Assembly (NCBI GenBank): GCA_022376515.1
Contig: WTXI01000006.1
Coordinates: 1,426,001-1,490,000, forward strand
Direction: 5' to 3'
Origin: Lactifluus volemus
Lineage: Eukaryota; Basidiomycota; Agaricomycetes; Russulales; Russulaceae
Length of the DNA: 64,000 nt
Below, in pieces: positions 46,711 to 57,943 of the stretch. Position 1 is the first letter of the stretch, and each line of letters starts with the position of its first letter. Both the position numbers and the translations under genes were made by a program. Under the pieces are notes generated by a model, which saw only the letters and a list, made by a program, of their open reading frames with translations, was not told where the DNA came from and ran no database searches.

Positions 46711-48189
46711 TTATGCGTCCGTGGAGTCCCCGCGTGCATTGCCGCGGAACATTGCAGATCGTGAATGTGCAAGTTTACGCAAGTGGAAGGCACCCACGCC
46801 CGATGCCACCGCGCTCGCACAAGGCTGAGGTGCCTCGGATTCCGCGTGAGAGTGTTGCACTGCAACCTTTGTCGCAGCACCCCACATGCGACTCAGAAAG
46901 CCAACAGGAGCGGTACGGCTCGAAGTCATCTTGGCACCGCGCGCTTGGCGCGACGCAAGGACCGTGTCCTCTATACACGGTACACCCCCTTCAATGGTCG
47001 CATCGGATGCGACCGAGGCAGTCCGTCCACGACGATGTAGTACCGCAGCTGGGACAGGCCGCGGAGGCAAGCAACGTTCCGCATCAGAGAGGAAGCGAGA
47101 GCTCTCCGTTGATCCAGGTACATCATCGTCCGAAAAGCAGTCGTCAGATGAGTAGCTAGAGCTCTCAGTTGCGGAGCTAGCTTCCGAGTCACCGCTCGTG
47201 CTACTACTGCTGACTGCGCTGGGAGGCGTAGAGAGTCCTTGAAGAGGGAGGGAGCATGGCGCCGGAGCAGAGGCATGACTGAGGTACGTCGATCCGAGAC
47301 GCTTGGCGACCTTATGCACAGAGTCAGTCAGGCTCTGCGCCGTGGTGGGAACGATAATGGACAGAGTAGGAGGCGTGGGTGCAGAAACAGGTCCAGAGGG
47401 TGATGACAACTCGCTGACGGGAGCCTTTGTGGCGGGCGGGTCGTGAGGAGGTGTCGGTGGGAGTCGAGTCTGGGCCTGCTCGCGCACCCTGCTCGCTTGG
47501 GCCACAACACTGAGCACCTTCTTACGCGCTTCTTGATTGCGTTGGAGAACAGGTGGCATGAACGGCTCAAAGAGGCGGCAAGCCTCATGCTCGTCAAAGC
47601 GCAAGTCGTACTCAAGCAAGAAAAGCAGTTGTTTCTCCATCAGATTAATCTCGGCGAGATCAAAGATACCAGCAATTTCTCGCCAGTGCTTGTTCTTTGG
47701 TGAGGAGTCATTGAGATACTTTGCGGCAACAATAAGTGTCGCAAGGAAGACTCTGTGACGGGTACAGGGGAGCACTATGGGTAATATGTAAGCGTGGGTA
47801 TGATCATATGTAAAATACAACTTGCCTGTCGCCATGTCGGGAACCTTCTTCCGTAATCGCTGAAGATAGATAAGCGTTGTAAGGAGGGTAGGGACCTGCA
47901 CATGAGATGCTTGAACAAGGCGGGCAATAAATTCCTCAAGCGGAATAAGACCTGGAGTGATTGGGAATAGGTCAGAGTTGACCTTGTGGGGAGTGTGAGG
48001 GGGAGTCGGTGGCGCGGGACCTGCACAGGACGACACCGGCGATGGGCCTTCAGAAATGGGAATGAGGTTACGCATCTGACGGGCGAGGTACACGACCATA
48101 TGCCCTGTGACCGGCTTCTGAATGAGGCGGATAAGCTGCGGATTGTGGAGGGCTATCGGAAGAAGGGAGAGAGGGTGTCTCCGAGACAT
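46711..48189 (-). CDS. PCL-type (PHO85-class) cyclin
   Basis: Exons 47826-48189 and 46711-47774, 475 aa. PCL1/2/9-type cyclins activate PHO85-like kinases at G1/S and in polarity. The cyclin box reads [20 protein letters not shown], then [40 protein letters not shown] and [20 protein letters not shown]. The tail of about 270 residues is Ser/Pro/Thr-rich with many SP and TP sites. The 51-nt intron 47775-47825 has a GC donor (CAG|GCAAGT); leaving it in would also keep the frame but adds a non-conserved insert directly before CTRHR. Start taken at the ATG of [17 protein letters not shown]; a longer open frame runs upstream to 48558 but looks like UTR. Confidence 0.9.
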   Translation of the reverse strand: MSRRHPLSLLPIALHNPQLIRLIQKPVTGHMVVYLARQMRNLIPISEGPSPVSSCAGPAPPTPPHTPHKVNSDLFPITPGLIPLEEFIARLVQASHVQVPTLLTTLIYLQRLRKKVPDMATGKLYFTYDHTHAYILPIVLPCTRHRVFLATLIVAAKYLNDSSPKNKHWREIAGIFDLAEINLMEKQLLFLLEYDLRFDEHEACRLFEPFMPPVLQRNQEARKKVLSVVAQASRVREQAQTRLPPTPPHDPPATKAPVSELSSPSGPVSAPTPPTLSIIVPTTAQSLTDSVHKVAKRLGSTYLSHASAPAPCSLPLQGLSTPPSAVSSSSTSGDSEASSATESSSYSSDDCFSDDDVPGSTESSRFLSDAERCLPPRPVPAAVLHRRGRTASVASDATIEGGVPCIEDTVLASRQARGAKMTSSRTAPVGFLSRMWGAATKVAVQHSHAESEAPQPCASAVASGVGAFHLRKLAHSRSAMFRGNARGDSTDA

Positions 48190-48616
48190 GACGAAAGGGA
48201 GCGTGTGGAGTTTATCGAGTAAAATGTTGTGCCCTTCGAGGGCGAGGTGGAGATGAGGAAAAGAAAGAAAGGTTGTGATGTTGCAATGCGGGAACTGGAA
48301 GAGTTGTACAAACAATAAACAGGGCGATTCCAACAAATCACGAGATCTAAGAGAGCGAGATAGTATAGAAGAAGAGTAAAAAGGTGCAGTCCTGAGCTGC
48401 GGCTGAATGAGAAAAAAAGACAAGGATGTGAATGTGAATAGAACGAAGATTGTCCCGTGGCCAGCAGGGCGTACTTTAGTTGTCGGAGGATGACTTTGCT
48501 TTTGATTTGAATTTAAAACCGTCAGACGGGGCTGACATGGGCAAAACAGGGAGACCAAACAAACAAAGATTCATACGCGTCAAATCACGTGTTTGGTCCA
48601 ACGAGATACATATTAC

Positions 48617-50451
48617 CTAATCATCACCGCTCTCATCTTCTCGTGGACCCTCCGAAGGTGGCCACATCGGAACCTTGAGCTCTGAAAACATATCTCCTCC
48701 CACACCGGTCTCACTCGTGCTCTCAGTGGTCCACATTTGCGGATTCTTTGCTTTCAAAAGGTCAATGACGCGGAAGAAGAGTGACTCTGCAGCAGGGCTC
48801 GCAGAATCAGCTATCTCGGCCAAGGGGATACTAGCGGTGGGGATACGCAAATTGAAGGCTGGTCAACACGGGTGTTGATGAAATTGGAGAGGTAACGTGT
48901 TGGGCATAGAAAACTTTGAAAAGTGGTTCGGAGATGTTCGCCAGGGACAAGATCGTGTTAAGGTAAGGCTCGATCGATGGCTCAGGGTCTTCACCATTAG
49001 CGATTGGTATTGAGAGGTAGACAACGTCTGTGTGTGACAGATTAGTAGGCGTTTGATGCCAAAAATCAAGTATACTTGCATTTGCCTTGAGGCGCAGAAA
49101 AGGTGCCCACGCCAGTGACAAGTGCTTGAGCAGCTTCAGTTGATGATCCACCATTAACTGAATTTGGCGGAAAGATTATGACAGACGTGTCGATTGGAGT
49201 TGCCTCTACAGGTCCTTCTGACGGCGTTGCCGACTCAGGTTTTTGTCCACCTGCGCCTTCGCCTCCTGACGTAGCCGATGACGACTCGGCTTCCCCTTCA
49301 CTCAGCCCCTCCTGGGAGGACAGCATCGGCGGAAAAGGGATTGGCTTGTCGGTGATAACGATGCATCGGGCGATAGAAGAAAGAGGAATATCATGTGCTG
49401 GCGAAGGTTGTAGGGAGACAGGAAGCTGGTCCTGAGCGGCAATCAAAATATCTGCGGTGAGAGGATCCGGAAAGTCGTGCAGCTGGACCACAAATTTGTC
49501 GCCTGAAGAAGCCGCCTCGGACCTCCTATCCAGAATATAAACGCCACCGTTGACAGCAGAGACGCGACAGAAGCCCTGTGCAATCTCGCCAAGCCCACCA
49601 TAATGTCCGACAAGGAAAGGCGATGCGCCGTACCGCCCTGCAGAACGGAGATAACTGCGTAAGCGGGTTAGTGCGTGGAGAGTCGCGTCTGCGATCAGCC
49701 CAAATCGTCGTCATCGCGCAACAACAAGAAAATATACTAGACAAAGCTAACCTGTGGCGGAGGAGCAAAATGCGAGGGCATAGACAATCGCGTCCACCAT
49801 GTCCGGGGTAAGAGAGAACTTGGATTTAAGGAACTCGGGAAAGGCTGTCTGCGCATGATCTTGCAGTTCGTTGGAGTTCTCAAACTCTCCAGAGGCGAAC
49901 ACAAGGAAGCGCATCAGCCTACGCTTTTCGATGAGGTTCAGAGAAGACTTGAAAATGTCCTCCTTGCTTCCGGGAACGTTTTGAAGTCCGTTGGCGTTGG
50001 AATAGATGCCGACGCGCTCGAGAAGACGGTAACCGCCATAGCGTGAGACACCAGACCCGAGAAGAGAAGAAATAAGGGGACCAACGGAAGGGATCAGGGA
50101 GGGTGCAAGGGAAATGGAATAATGACGAGCGTGATCAGGGATGTCAGGAGACCGGGATACGGAAGTAAATTTGGCGCGCTGAGCAGCAAGATAATGAGGT
50201 TCAGGACTTTGCAAAGACGTCGAACGGCTGTCAGCCCATCTGGCTAACTCGTCGAGAGTAAGGCTAGCTTCGTCTCCTCCATAATAAGGATTATTATCAA
50301 GATGGGCGACCTTCACGCCGGCTTTGGACAATGCGCTGGGGTAGTTTAGCGTTACACTTTTATATCGATGCACAACTCACGCAGCTGTAATAGATTCCAC
50401 CAGCCCTGTGCCAAATATTATCACATCAAAGTTCCCCTCCAGTTCTGTCAT
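48617..50451 (-). CDS. MRS6: Rab escort protein (Rab geranylgeranyltransferase component A), one frame break
   Basis: Exons 50381-50451, 49752-50335, 49086-49688, 48617-49027; about 555 aa if repaired. REP presents newly made Rab GTPases to geranylgeranyltransferase II and delivers them to membranes. The N-terminus FDVIIFGTGLVESITAAALS is the GDI/REP dinucleotide fold, followed by VAHLDNNPYYGGDEASL; GRYGASPFLVGHYGGLGEIA and QGFCRVSAVNGGVYIL are the conserved central block. Intron 49028-49085 has a GC donor with a CTAAT branch site. One extra C (or two missing bases) in a CCCC run at 48839-48842 breaks the last exon before ASIPLAEIADSASPAAESLF. Divergent from NSR1 with 151 bp between starts. 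Confidence 0.9.
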
Positions 50452-50602
50452 CTCACATGCGTGAAGCGAGGACTGCTGACTCGGAGGCCAACAGACGCGG
50501 TTTTAGGAAGTTGGATGACGTAATGTAGCGTTCCTCTCCAAATTTTACGATATTACGAACTCGACGCGGTTTACCCTCCGACCCTCACTTCAGTCCCGAG
50601 CC
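50452..50602. promoter_or_regulatory. 151-bp bidirectional promoter REP / NSR1
   Basis: Divergent starts at 50451 and 50603. Confidence 0.55.
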
Positions 50603-52573
50603 ATGGCAAAAACTGACAAAAAGGCAGATGTGAAGGTCAAAGCAGGAAAAAAGGACAAAGCTCCTGACACAAAAAAGCCTGTGGCAACTATACCCAGCGC
50701 GAAACACACAACACCCATCTCCTCGAAGGAGATCCTCGCTAAGGTATGTCATCTTTGGAATGTTCTCGTATGTACACGTATGCACATATCTGACAGGCTC
50801 AGCGGGAAAAACTCAAAGATATCAAGAAGAAGGATCAAGTCAAGGAGGAATCTTCTTCTGAAAATGAAAAGCCTACGACTAGGCATGTTGGGAAAGTGTG
50901 TAGAGCATATGTATTTTTATCACTCAAAATGAAATGAATCTTCCACGACAGTCCAAACCACCACCTCTTAAAGCTGGTTCTCCCTCGGACTCGTCTTCTG
51001 GGTCAAGTGACAGTGACGAGGACTCAGATAGCGAAGACGAGCCTTCCCCTGCAAAGCGAAATCCATTCAATCCAAACCTTCCACCACAAAAGCTTCCCCA
51101 ACGAAGGTTACTGCCACGGTAGAGTCCGGCTCTAGCGATGAGTCGAGCGAGGAATCATCAGACGATGCTCCTGCTGAACCCGTCTCTGGAAAGGCCAAGG
51201 CTCGGCCTCTGCGAAACCTACTCTCATCAAGCCCACGCCTGCAAAATCTCTACCTGCCAAGACTTCTCCGGCAAAGGTTGTCGCCAAACCGGAGTCTAGT
51301 TCCAGCGAGGGGTCCTCAGATGAAGATTCTGACGAAGTTCCGTCTAAACCTGCATCGAAACCCGTGCCTCACGCTACTGTTCCCGCGGATGGATCGAGTG
51401 AATCCGATTCTGAGGAGGACGATTCTTCAGATCCCGAGCCCAGCATGAAGAAGTACAAAAAAGAGAGCTCGTCCGGAAGCGAGTCTACCTCTGGTTCTGG
51501 ATCTGATTCCGAGTCGGAAGATGGTGATGACGACGACGTCGAGATGGCCGATGCTACTACTCCCTCCGCGCCTTTGTCAATAAACGGTATGAGTACATTT
51601 GTCCGTGTGCACTCCTTCTCACGTTTTTCTATGTACTGGCAGGCAAGCGCAAAGCAGAGACGGAAGCAGCAGCGCCGCCTAAAAAGTTGAAGTTTGCCGA
51701 AGGCGATGCAGCTCCTGTCAGCAACAGCGCAGAGAAGGAAACGTCGTCAACAACTGTTTTTGTTGGTCGCCTTCATGGAACGTGGACAATGATTGGCTCA
51801 AATCCGAGTTTGAGGAATGCGGCGAGGTCGTTTCCGCGCGTGTGCAGATGGACCGTAACACAGGCAGGAGCCGTGGGTTCGCCTATGTTGAGTTCGCCGA
51901 GCCTGCATCAGTCGAGAAGGCTCTCAAACTTTCGGGAAAAGAGATTGACGGACGCCCAATCAATGTGGATCGCAGCTCAAACAACAAACCTCCTGGCGGT
52001 GCAGCCAACACTAACGACGCTCGCCGCGCCGCTTATGGTGACAAGACGAGCCCCCCGAGTGCAGTACTCTTCGTGGGCAATTTGTCCTGGAGTGCGACCG
52101 AGGACTCACTGTGGGAAATGTTTGGTGAATACGGCGATGTAAAGAGCGTGCGTATGCCGACGGACCGCGAGTCTGGCAAGATCAAAGGATTTGGCTATGT
52201 TGAGTTTTTCGACATTGAAGTGGCCAAGAAGGCCTTCCAGGGCGTTCAGAACATGGAGTTTCTGGGCCGTAATTTGCGGTTGGACTATTCACAGCCACGT
52301 GATGAGAATGGTGGTGGTGGTGGGCGCGGGTTTGGGCGCGGTGGCAGTGGGTTTGGACGTGGTGGCAGTCGTGGCGGCCGTGGTGGCTTCGATGGCGGAC
52401 GCGTGAGTAACCGAGTCGTGCTCCACCTTGTGCTTTATTGACACCATCTGCATCTCTAGGGGGGTCGCGGAGGTGGGCGGGGAGGTCCTATGAGCCGGGG
52501 GCGAGGCCGTGGTGGTGGCGCACGGACAGGTGGTATCACCCAATTTGAGGGTAGAAAAATCACGTTCAATTGA
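50603..52573 (+). CDS. NSR1: nucleolin-like protein (NSR1/gar2 type), three frame breaks
   Basis: Exons 50603-50743, 50797-50895, 50952-51586, 51643-52402, 52460-52573; 583 aa if repaired. These nucleolar proteins bind pre-rRNA and act in 18S rRNA processing. The N-terminal half is Lys-rich with acidic Ser blocks (SSGSSDSDEDSDSEDEPS and similar). Two RRMs follow, with RNP motifs TTVFVGRL/SRGFAYVEF and AVLFVGNLSW/IKGFGYVEFF. An RGG/GGRGG tail ends in FEGRKITFN. One base is missing near 51054, 51204 and 51772, each in a short homopolymer; with them all phases close exactly. Confidence 0.92.
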
Positions 52574-52875
52574 TGCTTACGGACGGCTTTGCATTACTAG
52601 CTTCCACCTGGACGCGTATGTATGCCCTATATGTTCATGCTGATTGGTCCAGAATTTTTACGGTTTTTACTGTAATACTCAAAAACAATGCACGTCACGG
52701 CGCGCTCCCTGGTGCTCACCGTATAACATGTATTGAAACGCCGAGACTGATATTTACTTATTAATAAAGCCGACTTCATAGTGGTAAAGGGCTAGCAATT
52801 CAGATGGGAAACGAACTCTAAGACAACTAGTCATGCATACAATTATGGCCTCTCTGGGCTTTCATATCGTAAGTA

Positions 52876-55007
52876 TCATGGAGCAAAGCTTCTTTGAATA
52901 GCACGTCGAACTGGATTGGCCTCCGGTGGAACGGCACCCGTACGTTCAAGCCGATCGAACAACACGAACAACCGCTCCGCCTCACGCTCGCGCTCTTCCT
53001 CTGTCATTTCAATCTCCGCTCGTTCTTCCTGAATAGCACCCGTGATAGGATTGATTTGGGCTCCTGAAGAATCCGAAGGGACCGATGCCTCTCCGGAGGA
53101 CGGAGGGCCAGTGACGATGCCTTTATTAAACAGGAAGCCGGCAACATTACCATAACCCACTTGCGAGATAAGGATTGTGGCTAAGTGCAAAGTATGACGT
53201 GTCAGCAAAGTGGAAAGACCATGGTATATGGAGGGGAAGTTCGCACCGTCGTGATTACACACCGCGTAGAGCAATTCACCAGAGATCAAGTTCAGTCGTG
53301 AGTGGTATACGCTTGTGAGCAGGCGCAAGAGTCGACCGAGCGTGTCTGCGCGGCTTTCGAGCACTACCGTGCGGTCTAGATTTGGAGGGAGCAGCCACTC
53401 GCGCATCCGCTCGCGCGCGCCAGTGTCCCCATCCACGAGCTTGCAAAGGAGCATCACGAGCGGTGCGAGTAGCTCGTCCAGAGTGCTATCACCCTCTGCT
53501 TTGGCGGTTGCGCGCACAGAGGCGTCGTCTGGTTCGGTGGTGCCAGGGAAGTAATGTGAGAGGGCGACTTCGAGGAGAGCGTACGCATGTAGGAGTGTGT
53601 CGTGGTTTGGCGGGGTCGGTGGCCGTGCAGGGGAGGACGAACGGGAGAGGGAGTGGCGGCCAGCGGTAAACATAGACTTGGCGCGGTCAAAGGCACCATG
53701 GTGGCGAGAAGTCTCGCGTGGTAGGTCTGAGGGAAGGCCCGCGCCGCTGGAGGATACGGGAGAGGCATGGCCAGAGGTGGGGGAACCACGTCGGCTATGG
53801 GCGTGTGGTGGAAGCCATATCGCTTGCAAGCTCTTGACGAAGGGACTGAGAGGAGGGCGTGAATAACATGGTTAAGAGGCGGTGCGAGCGGCGATGGTGA
53901 ACTGGGTGGGAGAGAATTGAAAGCGCGGAGAAGAGGAGAGAGAAAGCTAAATTGGCGATCCGTTAGCGAGAACGCAGACAGAGATTCTCTACACAAACCC
54001 ATCGAGCCGGTCAGACCAGTACTCGCCCATGACTTTGGAACCTTCGTTACTGTTACCACCGTCGTCAATTCTCTCGCAGTCAACGAGCTAGGGGATGTTA
54101 AGTCGGATGTGAAAAGAATAAAGGGGGAATGAGATATACCTTTGGGTAGTGTGTGAGGATGTTGAAGGCAAACTTCAAAAGATCTACCATCGCCTCGCGT
54201 GCCATTCTTGCACCACCGAGGAGAGCGGTCGTGAGTGCGTCGAGACGGACACTGATTATCTCGACAAGAGAGAGTGCGCGTCCGACGGTTTTCGCTCTAC
54301 GATAGAAACTATGAAGGGCCAGCAGTTATAGAGGACGCCGTAGCGAGAAAGAGGATACGTGACGCGATGAAGATGACGTCTGGCACTGATGATTTCTGGA
54401 GTAGGTGAATACCAAAGTGGTCAGGAGGAGGAGACTTTGGGTGGTCGAGCCAACTAACCTCAAGGAGAAGGATAGCATATTCTCCGCCATTTACAGCGTC
54501 ACTCAGGAGAGTGACACGGGCGCTTTCGATGAGAAGGAGCGCATTAGCAATGCAACGAAGGGCCTCTAGCGAGGCTTCCAAGTTGCTATCCTTGAAGGTT
54601 TTTGATATAGCAAGAAGTGTAGATAGATTGTTAGCGGACGCTATCACGGATGACCCGGATGGCTGACGACCAGAGCCTTGACAGCTGAGAGAGCTAAGAG
54701 AGCATCTGCAAAGGTTCGGTCGAATACAAAGGGCGGACCAGCGCGAGAATGGGTGATTTACCTGTGTGATGAAGCCTGCCACTGGTGCTGCCGGGTTTGC
54801 AGGACTCGATATCTGATAAAAGAACAGTGACAAGGCCCTCACGAGTTGCGTCATCAATGAAGAATGCTACGTGAGGTCAGGGTGGGGAGTTAGGAGGTGA
54901 GCATGAATAAGTAGCGCACTGCTGATGATGGTATTTAGGACGTTGGTGACATCAGGCCTTGGTGAGGAAACAGAGAGGGAATTGTAAGACGGTAAAAGAT
55001 CGGCCAT
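52876..55007 (-). CDS. RIC8: RIC8/synembryn, G-alpha chaperone and exchange factor, four frame breaks
   Basis: Exons 54920-55007, 54762-54866, 54459-54705, 54140-54395, 53999-54087, 53247-53946, 52876-53180; 597 aa if repaired. RIC8 folds and activates heterotrimeric G-protein alpha subunits at the plasma membrane and in the cytosol. It is an armadillo-like helical protein. The clearest parts are LEASLEALRCIANALLLIES, the VPDVIFIASRILFLAT helix, LLKFAFNILTHYPK, VGYGNVAGFLFNKG and the C-terminal EEEREREAERLFVLFDRLER. One base is missing near 54681, 54317, 54270 and 53843; adding them makes every exon phase agree. A Ser/Pro/Arg insert lies at about residues 320-380. Start chosen at MADLLPSYN; an upstream in-frame ATG at 55076 is less likely. 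Confidence 0.87.
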
Positions 55008-55367
55008 GGGAGTCGTCCCAAGCTGAGTGGTGGTGTTATAAGGAGCTCGGCAGAGAACAAGTGAGGATGCATGCAACCTTTTCCCTCAATAGAGCAAACC
55101 ATGCATGGAATAATGATGGGCCACAAATACGCGGCCCGGTCACGACTGGATGCGGTTGCCATTGGCAGCTGCCGTAGCCGTAACGCATGGGCTGAGCAGG
55201 GAGCCTGAGAAGGACATATGTTTGCAGACGAATTAGCACCCTACGCTGGCACTCCAAGATACAGTACTATGTTATACACTACGGACGTAATCTATTGACT
55301 GGTACCTGCATTCCATCCAGGCAGTTAGTTGAGAACAATCCTTGCCATGGCAACCATTTTTCGGTAC

Positions 55368-56036
55368 TCAGGGCCGATGTTCTCCATTGGTCAAGCCAGT
55401 CTCAGCCGACCGGCTAATCGGAGGTTGTGAGCGCAAGGATTTTTCACCCGGTAAAACCTCTGCGAGATCAGGAAATGTCTGCACTAGTGCCTCGTCCAAT
55501 AGCTTCCGGTAACTCTACATTCACAGATGGATTCTCATTAATGTGCCAATGAAATCATTGTCAGACTGGTATCTTACCTCAATTGCTTGGATTTTACCGT
55601 TCATAAACTGATTCTCAGTGGCTGCTCTTTCGAGTCGATCTTTAGTCAAGTGCATTGGATTGCGTCCGTTGTCAATATCAGTGAGTATTTGCATTGGTAC
55701 ATGGGTCGTAAGATGAGACGCCATGTCATCAAGCCCAGCCAGGTATCTCACTACCTCATTCCTACGACCAACGCAACGCACTGAGAACTGCGGCGCGTGG
55801 GGGGAGTATAAGGCGGGAACTCACGCCCGTTGTCCGACCTGTTTTCCTGTTCCAGGGTCTTTTGTCGAGTCGTTCACGACAGTAGTACCGAGATTATACA
55901 ACGCGTTTGCAAGTCCCATTAGATCTTGCTCGAGATCACCTTGTATTCCTGTTGGTGGAACGGACTGCGCCGAACGCGGGGAGTCGGGAGCAGGTGGCGG
56001 GACAGAGATCGGGACAATTGGAGGTCGTGGTGGCAT
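55368..56036 (-). CDS. MED10: Mediator subunit 10
   Basis: Exons 55825-56036, 55578-55761, 55368-55514; 180 aa. Med10 (Nut2) belongs to the Mediator middle module that bridges transcription factors and RNA polymerase II. After a Pro-rich start come LEQDLMGLANALYNLGTTV, NEVVRYLAGLDDMA, VPMQILTDIDNGRNPMHLTK and RLERAATENQFMNGKIQAIE, all family hallmarks; the third exon gives SYRKLLDEALVQTFPDL. The ATG at 56036 is preferred over an upstream in-frame one at 56129. Confidence 0.95.
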
Positions 56037-56732
56037 GTAGTGGATGAAGTGATGTTTCCCCGCCGTACGTCGTCCCGTGGCTTCCGAGTCCGGTGCCCGT
56101 GCACGCCTTCTCTCCTGTACTCTCATCATGGCTCCTCCACGTGTATCACCTTCCCTTTCACCCTTTCAACCTAGTTTTCCCCGGCAGGGGCCTCTCTGTG
56201 CACGCTCTCCCTTCAACCGCCTCATATTTGTCTTACTTTGTTTCCTGCCCGTTTTCGTAGTTGTCATACTTCTCACCATATAGTCTTATCTCAACCCTTC
56301 TGCACCGCATTCTCGTTCGCGTACCCCTCGAACGTACCCGTGCAGCGCACACAGTGATGACGAGTCGAAAATGACTGCGCCAACGATACTGCCGCTTCCT
56401 GAGGATAGTCGACAGTCGAAATACAAAAATTTGATTATTTGAAAGCAACGCTCGACACACATTTCGTTGTAGTGTCGACAAGAACAATTGTTAGCTTTGC
56501 CATAAGCTATATACTGGAGATGTCGTCGGAGAGAGGGCGACTCAGTGGGGTGACGTGCACCCACCTCACTCACGGCCGTTTCGGGCTGCAGGGGAGTTAA
56601 CAACTTTCGTTTCCGAGTCGCCTTTATACCACTGGCATATCTTACACATCGTAATTACTGTGCTACACTAGTTATATACACACCCACACCTGTATCACGA
56701 CTGACAATACCCAGATGTCGAACTCGATGTGA

Positions 56733-57798
56733 CTATGATTGCCCATATTGTGCTACAAATGCATCATAGCCTACAGTAACCTGCGTGCAAACTGGTACAT
56801 CTTCCTGCAACCTCCAGAAGGGGGGAGCTGATAGAATAGAGTCTGTCTGTGGGAAAGAAGGGAGATTAACATGGCGAGCTTCCAAAGTGCAACATGAGGC
56901 CTTTGTAACATGTAAGAATTGTAAGTCAGTGAATATGTGTGTGGGCATATCATCATGGCATGTATTTGTAACAGTTGATGAGGCCATATACTTTTGCACA
57001 TGTGGTTTTGAGTCTTCTAAAGCTTGTGAGACCATTAAAGACCCAATGGATTTTGTTAAGCTAAGGGGTGTTAATACAGGACAAATCATTAGGATTAGCT
57101 TGCTCCATACCTGCTGAGAGATGTTTTGTGTAACAGAGTTGTTGATATGTAAGGGACCAGCTTATAACTGGGAAACCTGGGATTTACAGGCAATGCTAAG
57201 GGTGAGGATAGCTGGCATATTAATGGAAAAGCTTGTAGCTTAAAATGGGCACTGTGAGGATTGGTGTGAAGCAGTTCCTGGTGTTGCTCTAAGAAGTGAG
57301 AAGTATGCCCCCGAGATACAGGTGCAATGCAGAGGCAACCTACAAATCATATGTAAGATGAAGAAATAGATAATGAAAATAATAAACTTCCCCAGTGCAG
57401 GACAAGGAACAGGTATTTCACCAAGATGGTCATCCTTAACATGCTCTTTAAGCATAGCAAGTGAGCAGTGCTTGGGGTTTGAGCACCCAGTGAATTGACA
57501 TGTCATAAGAACATCATCCTAAAGGGATCAGAAGCATGACATTTAGATTTAGAGCTGGCTAACCTTGGAATGGTGGCCACCATCGGCAGTATGGTGACAA
57601 TGTAGTTGCAAATGCTAAATAGAAACCCTTATTAAGTTAACAAATAAGAGTCTGTCGTAATTCACATACCTTTTCAAGAGTGAACCAGCTGTTGACTGTG
57701 GCAGTACAACCAATCCAGTCACATGAGATAGGCTGAATGACAAATTTTGCAATGATATCAACGGTGAGAGGAGTGACAACCTCGAGGTGCTCTGCCAT
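56733..57798 (-). CDS. C2H2 zinc-finger protein in an AT-rich segment
   Basis: Exons 57670-57798, 57564-57614, 57388-57518 (or 57422-57518), 57111-57339, 56733-57060. Two fingers of the C-x4-C type are visible: CDWIGCTATVNSWFTLEKHL followed by HCHH, and CQFTGCSNPKHCSLAMLKEH followed by VKDDH; a third Cys pair (CPAL) lies just after. The distal exons (SRGHTSHFLEQHQELLHTNP and MASSTVTNTCHDDMPTHIF) show no family I know. Splices at 57615-57669, 57519-57563 and 57061-57110 are clean. The exon 3-4 join is off by one base with donor at 57387; using a GTGAAA donor at 57421 restores frame (277 aa) but drops the CPAL segment. Base composition is more AT-rich than neighbours. DNA target unknown. Confidence 0.65.
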
Positions 57799-57943
57799 TG
57801 AAAGGAGTCTATTAAGATGTCGAAAAAGTGTGTGCTAGAATAAAAGGCTGGTTTAGTTTACAAATAAGTGTAAATACGCAGAACGCGTCCGCATCCACGT
57901 CAAGTGAAAGGCTGCCAGCCTGCAGCTCCCCCGTTTCTCTCTC

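Noticed and set aside
46711..48558. Long uninterrupted 615-codon frame taken as one exon of the cyclin
   Set aside because: The first 123 codons show no cyclin similarity and resemble UTR; the frame through 47775-47825 inserts a non-conserved stretch inside the cyclin box, which a GC-AG intron removes.
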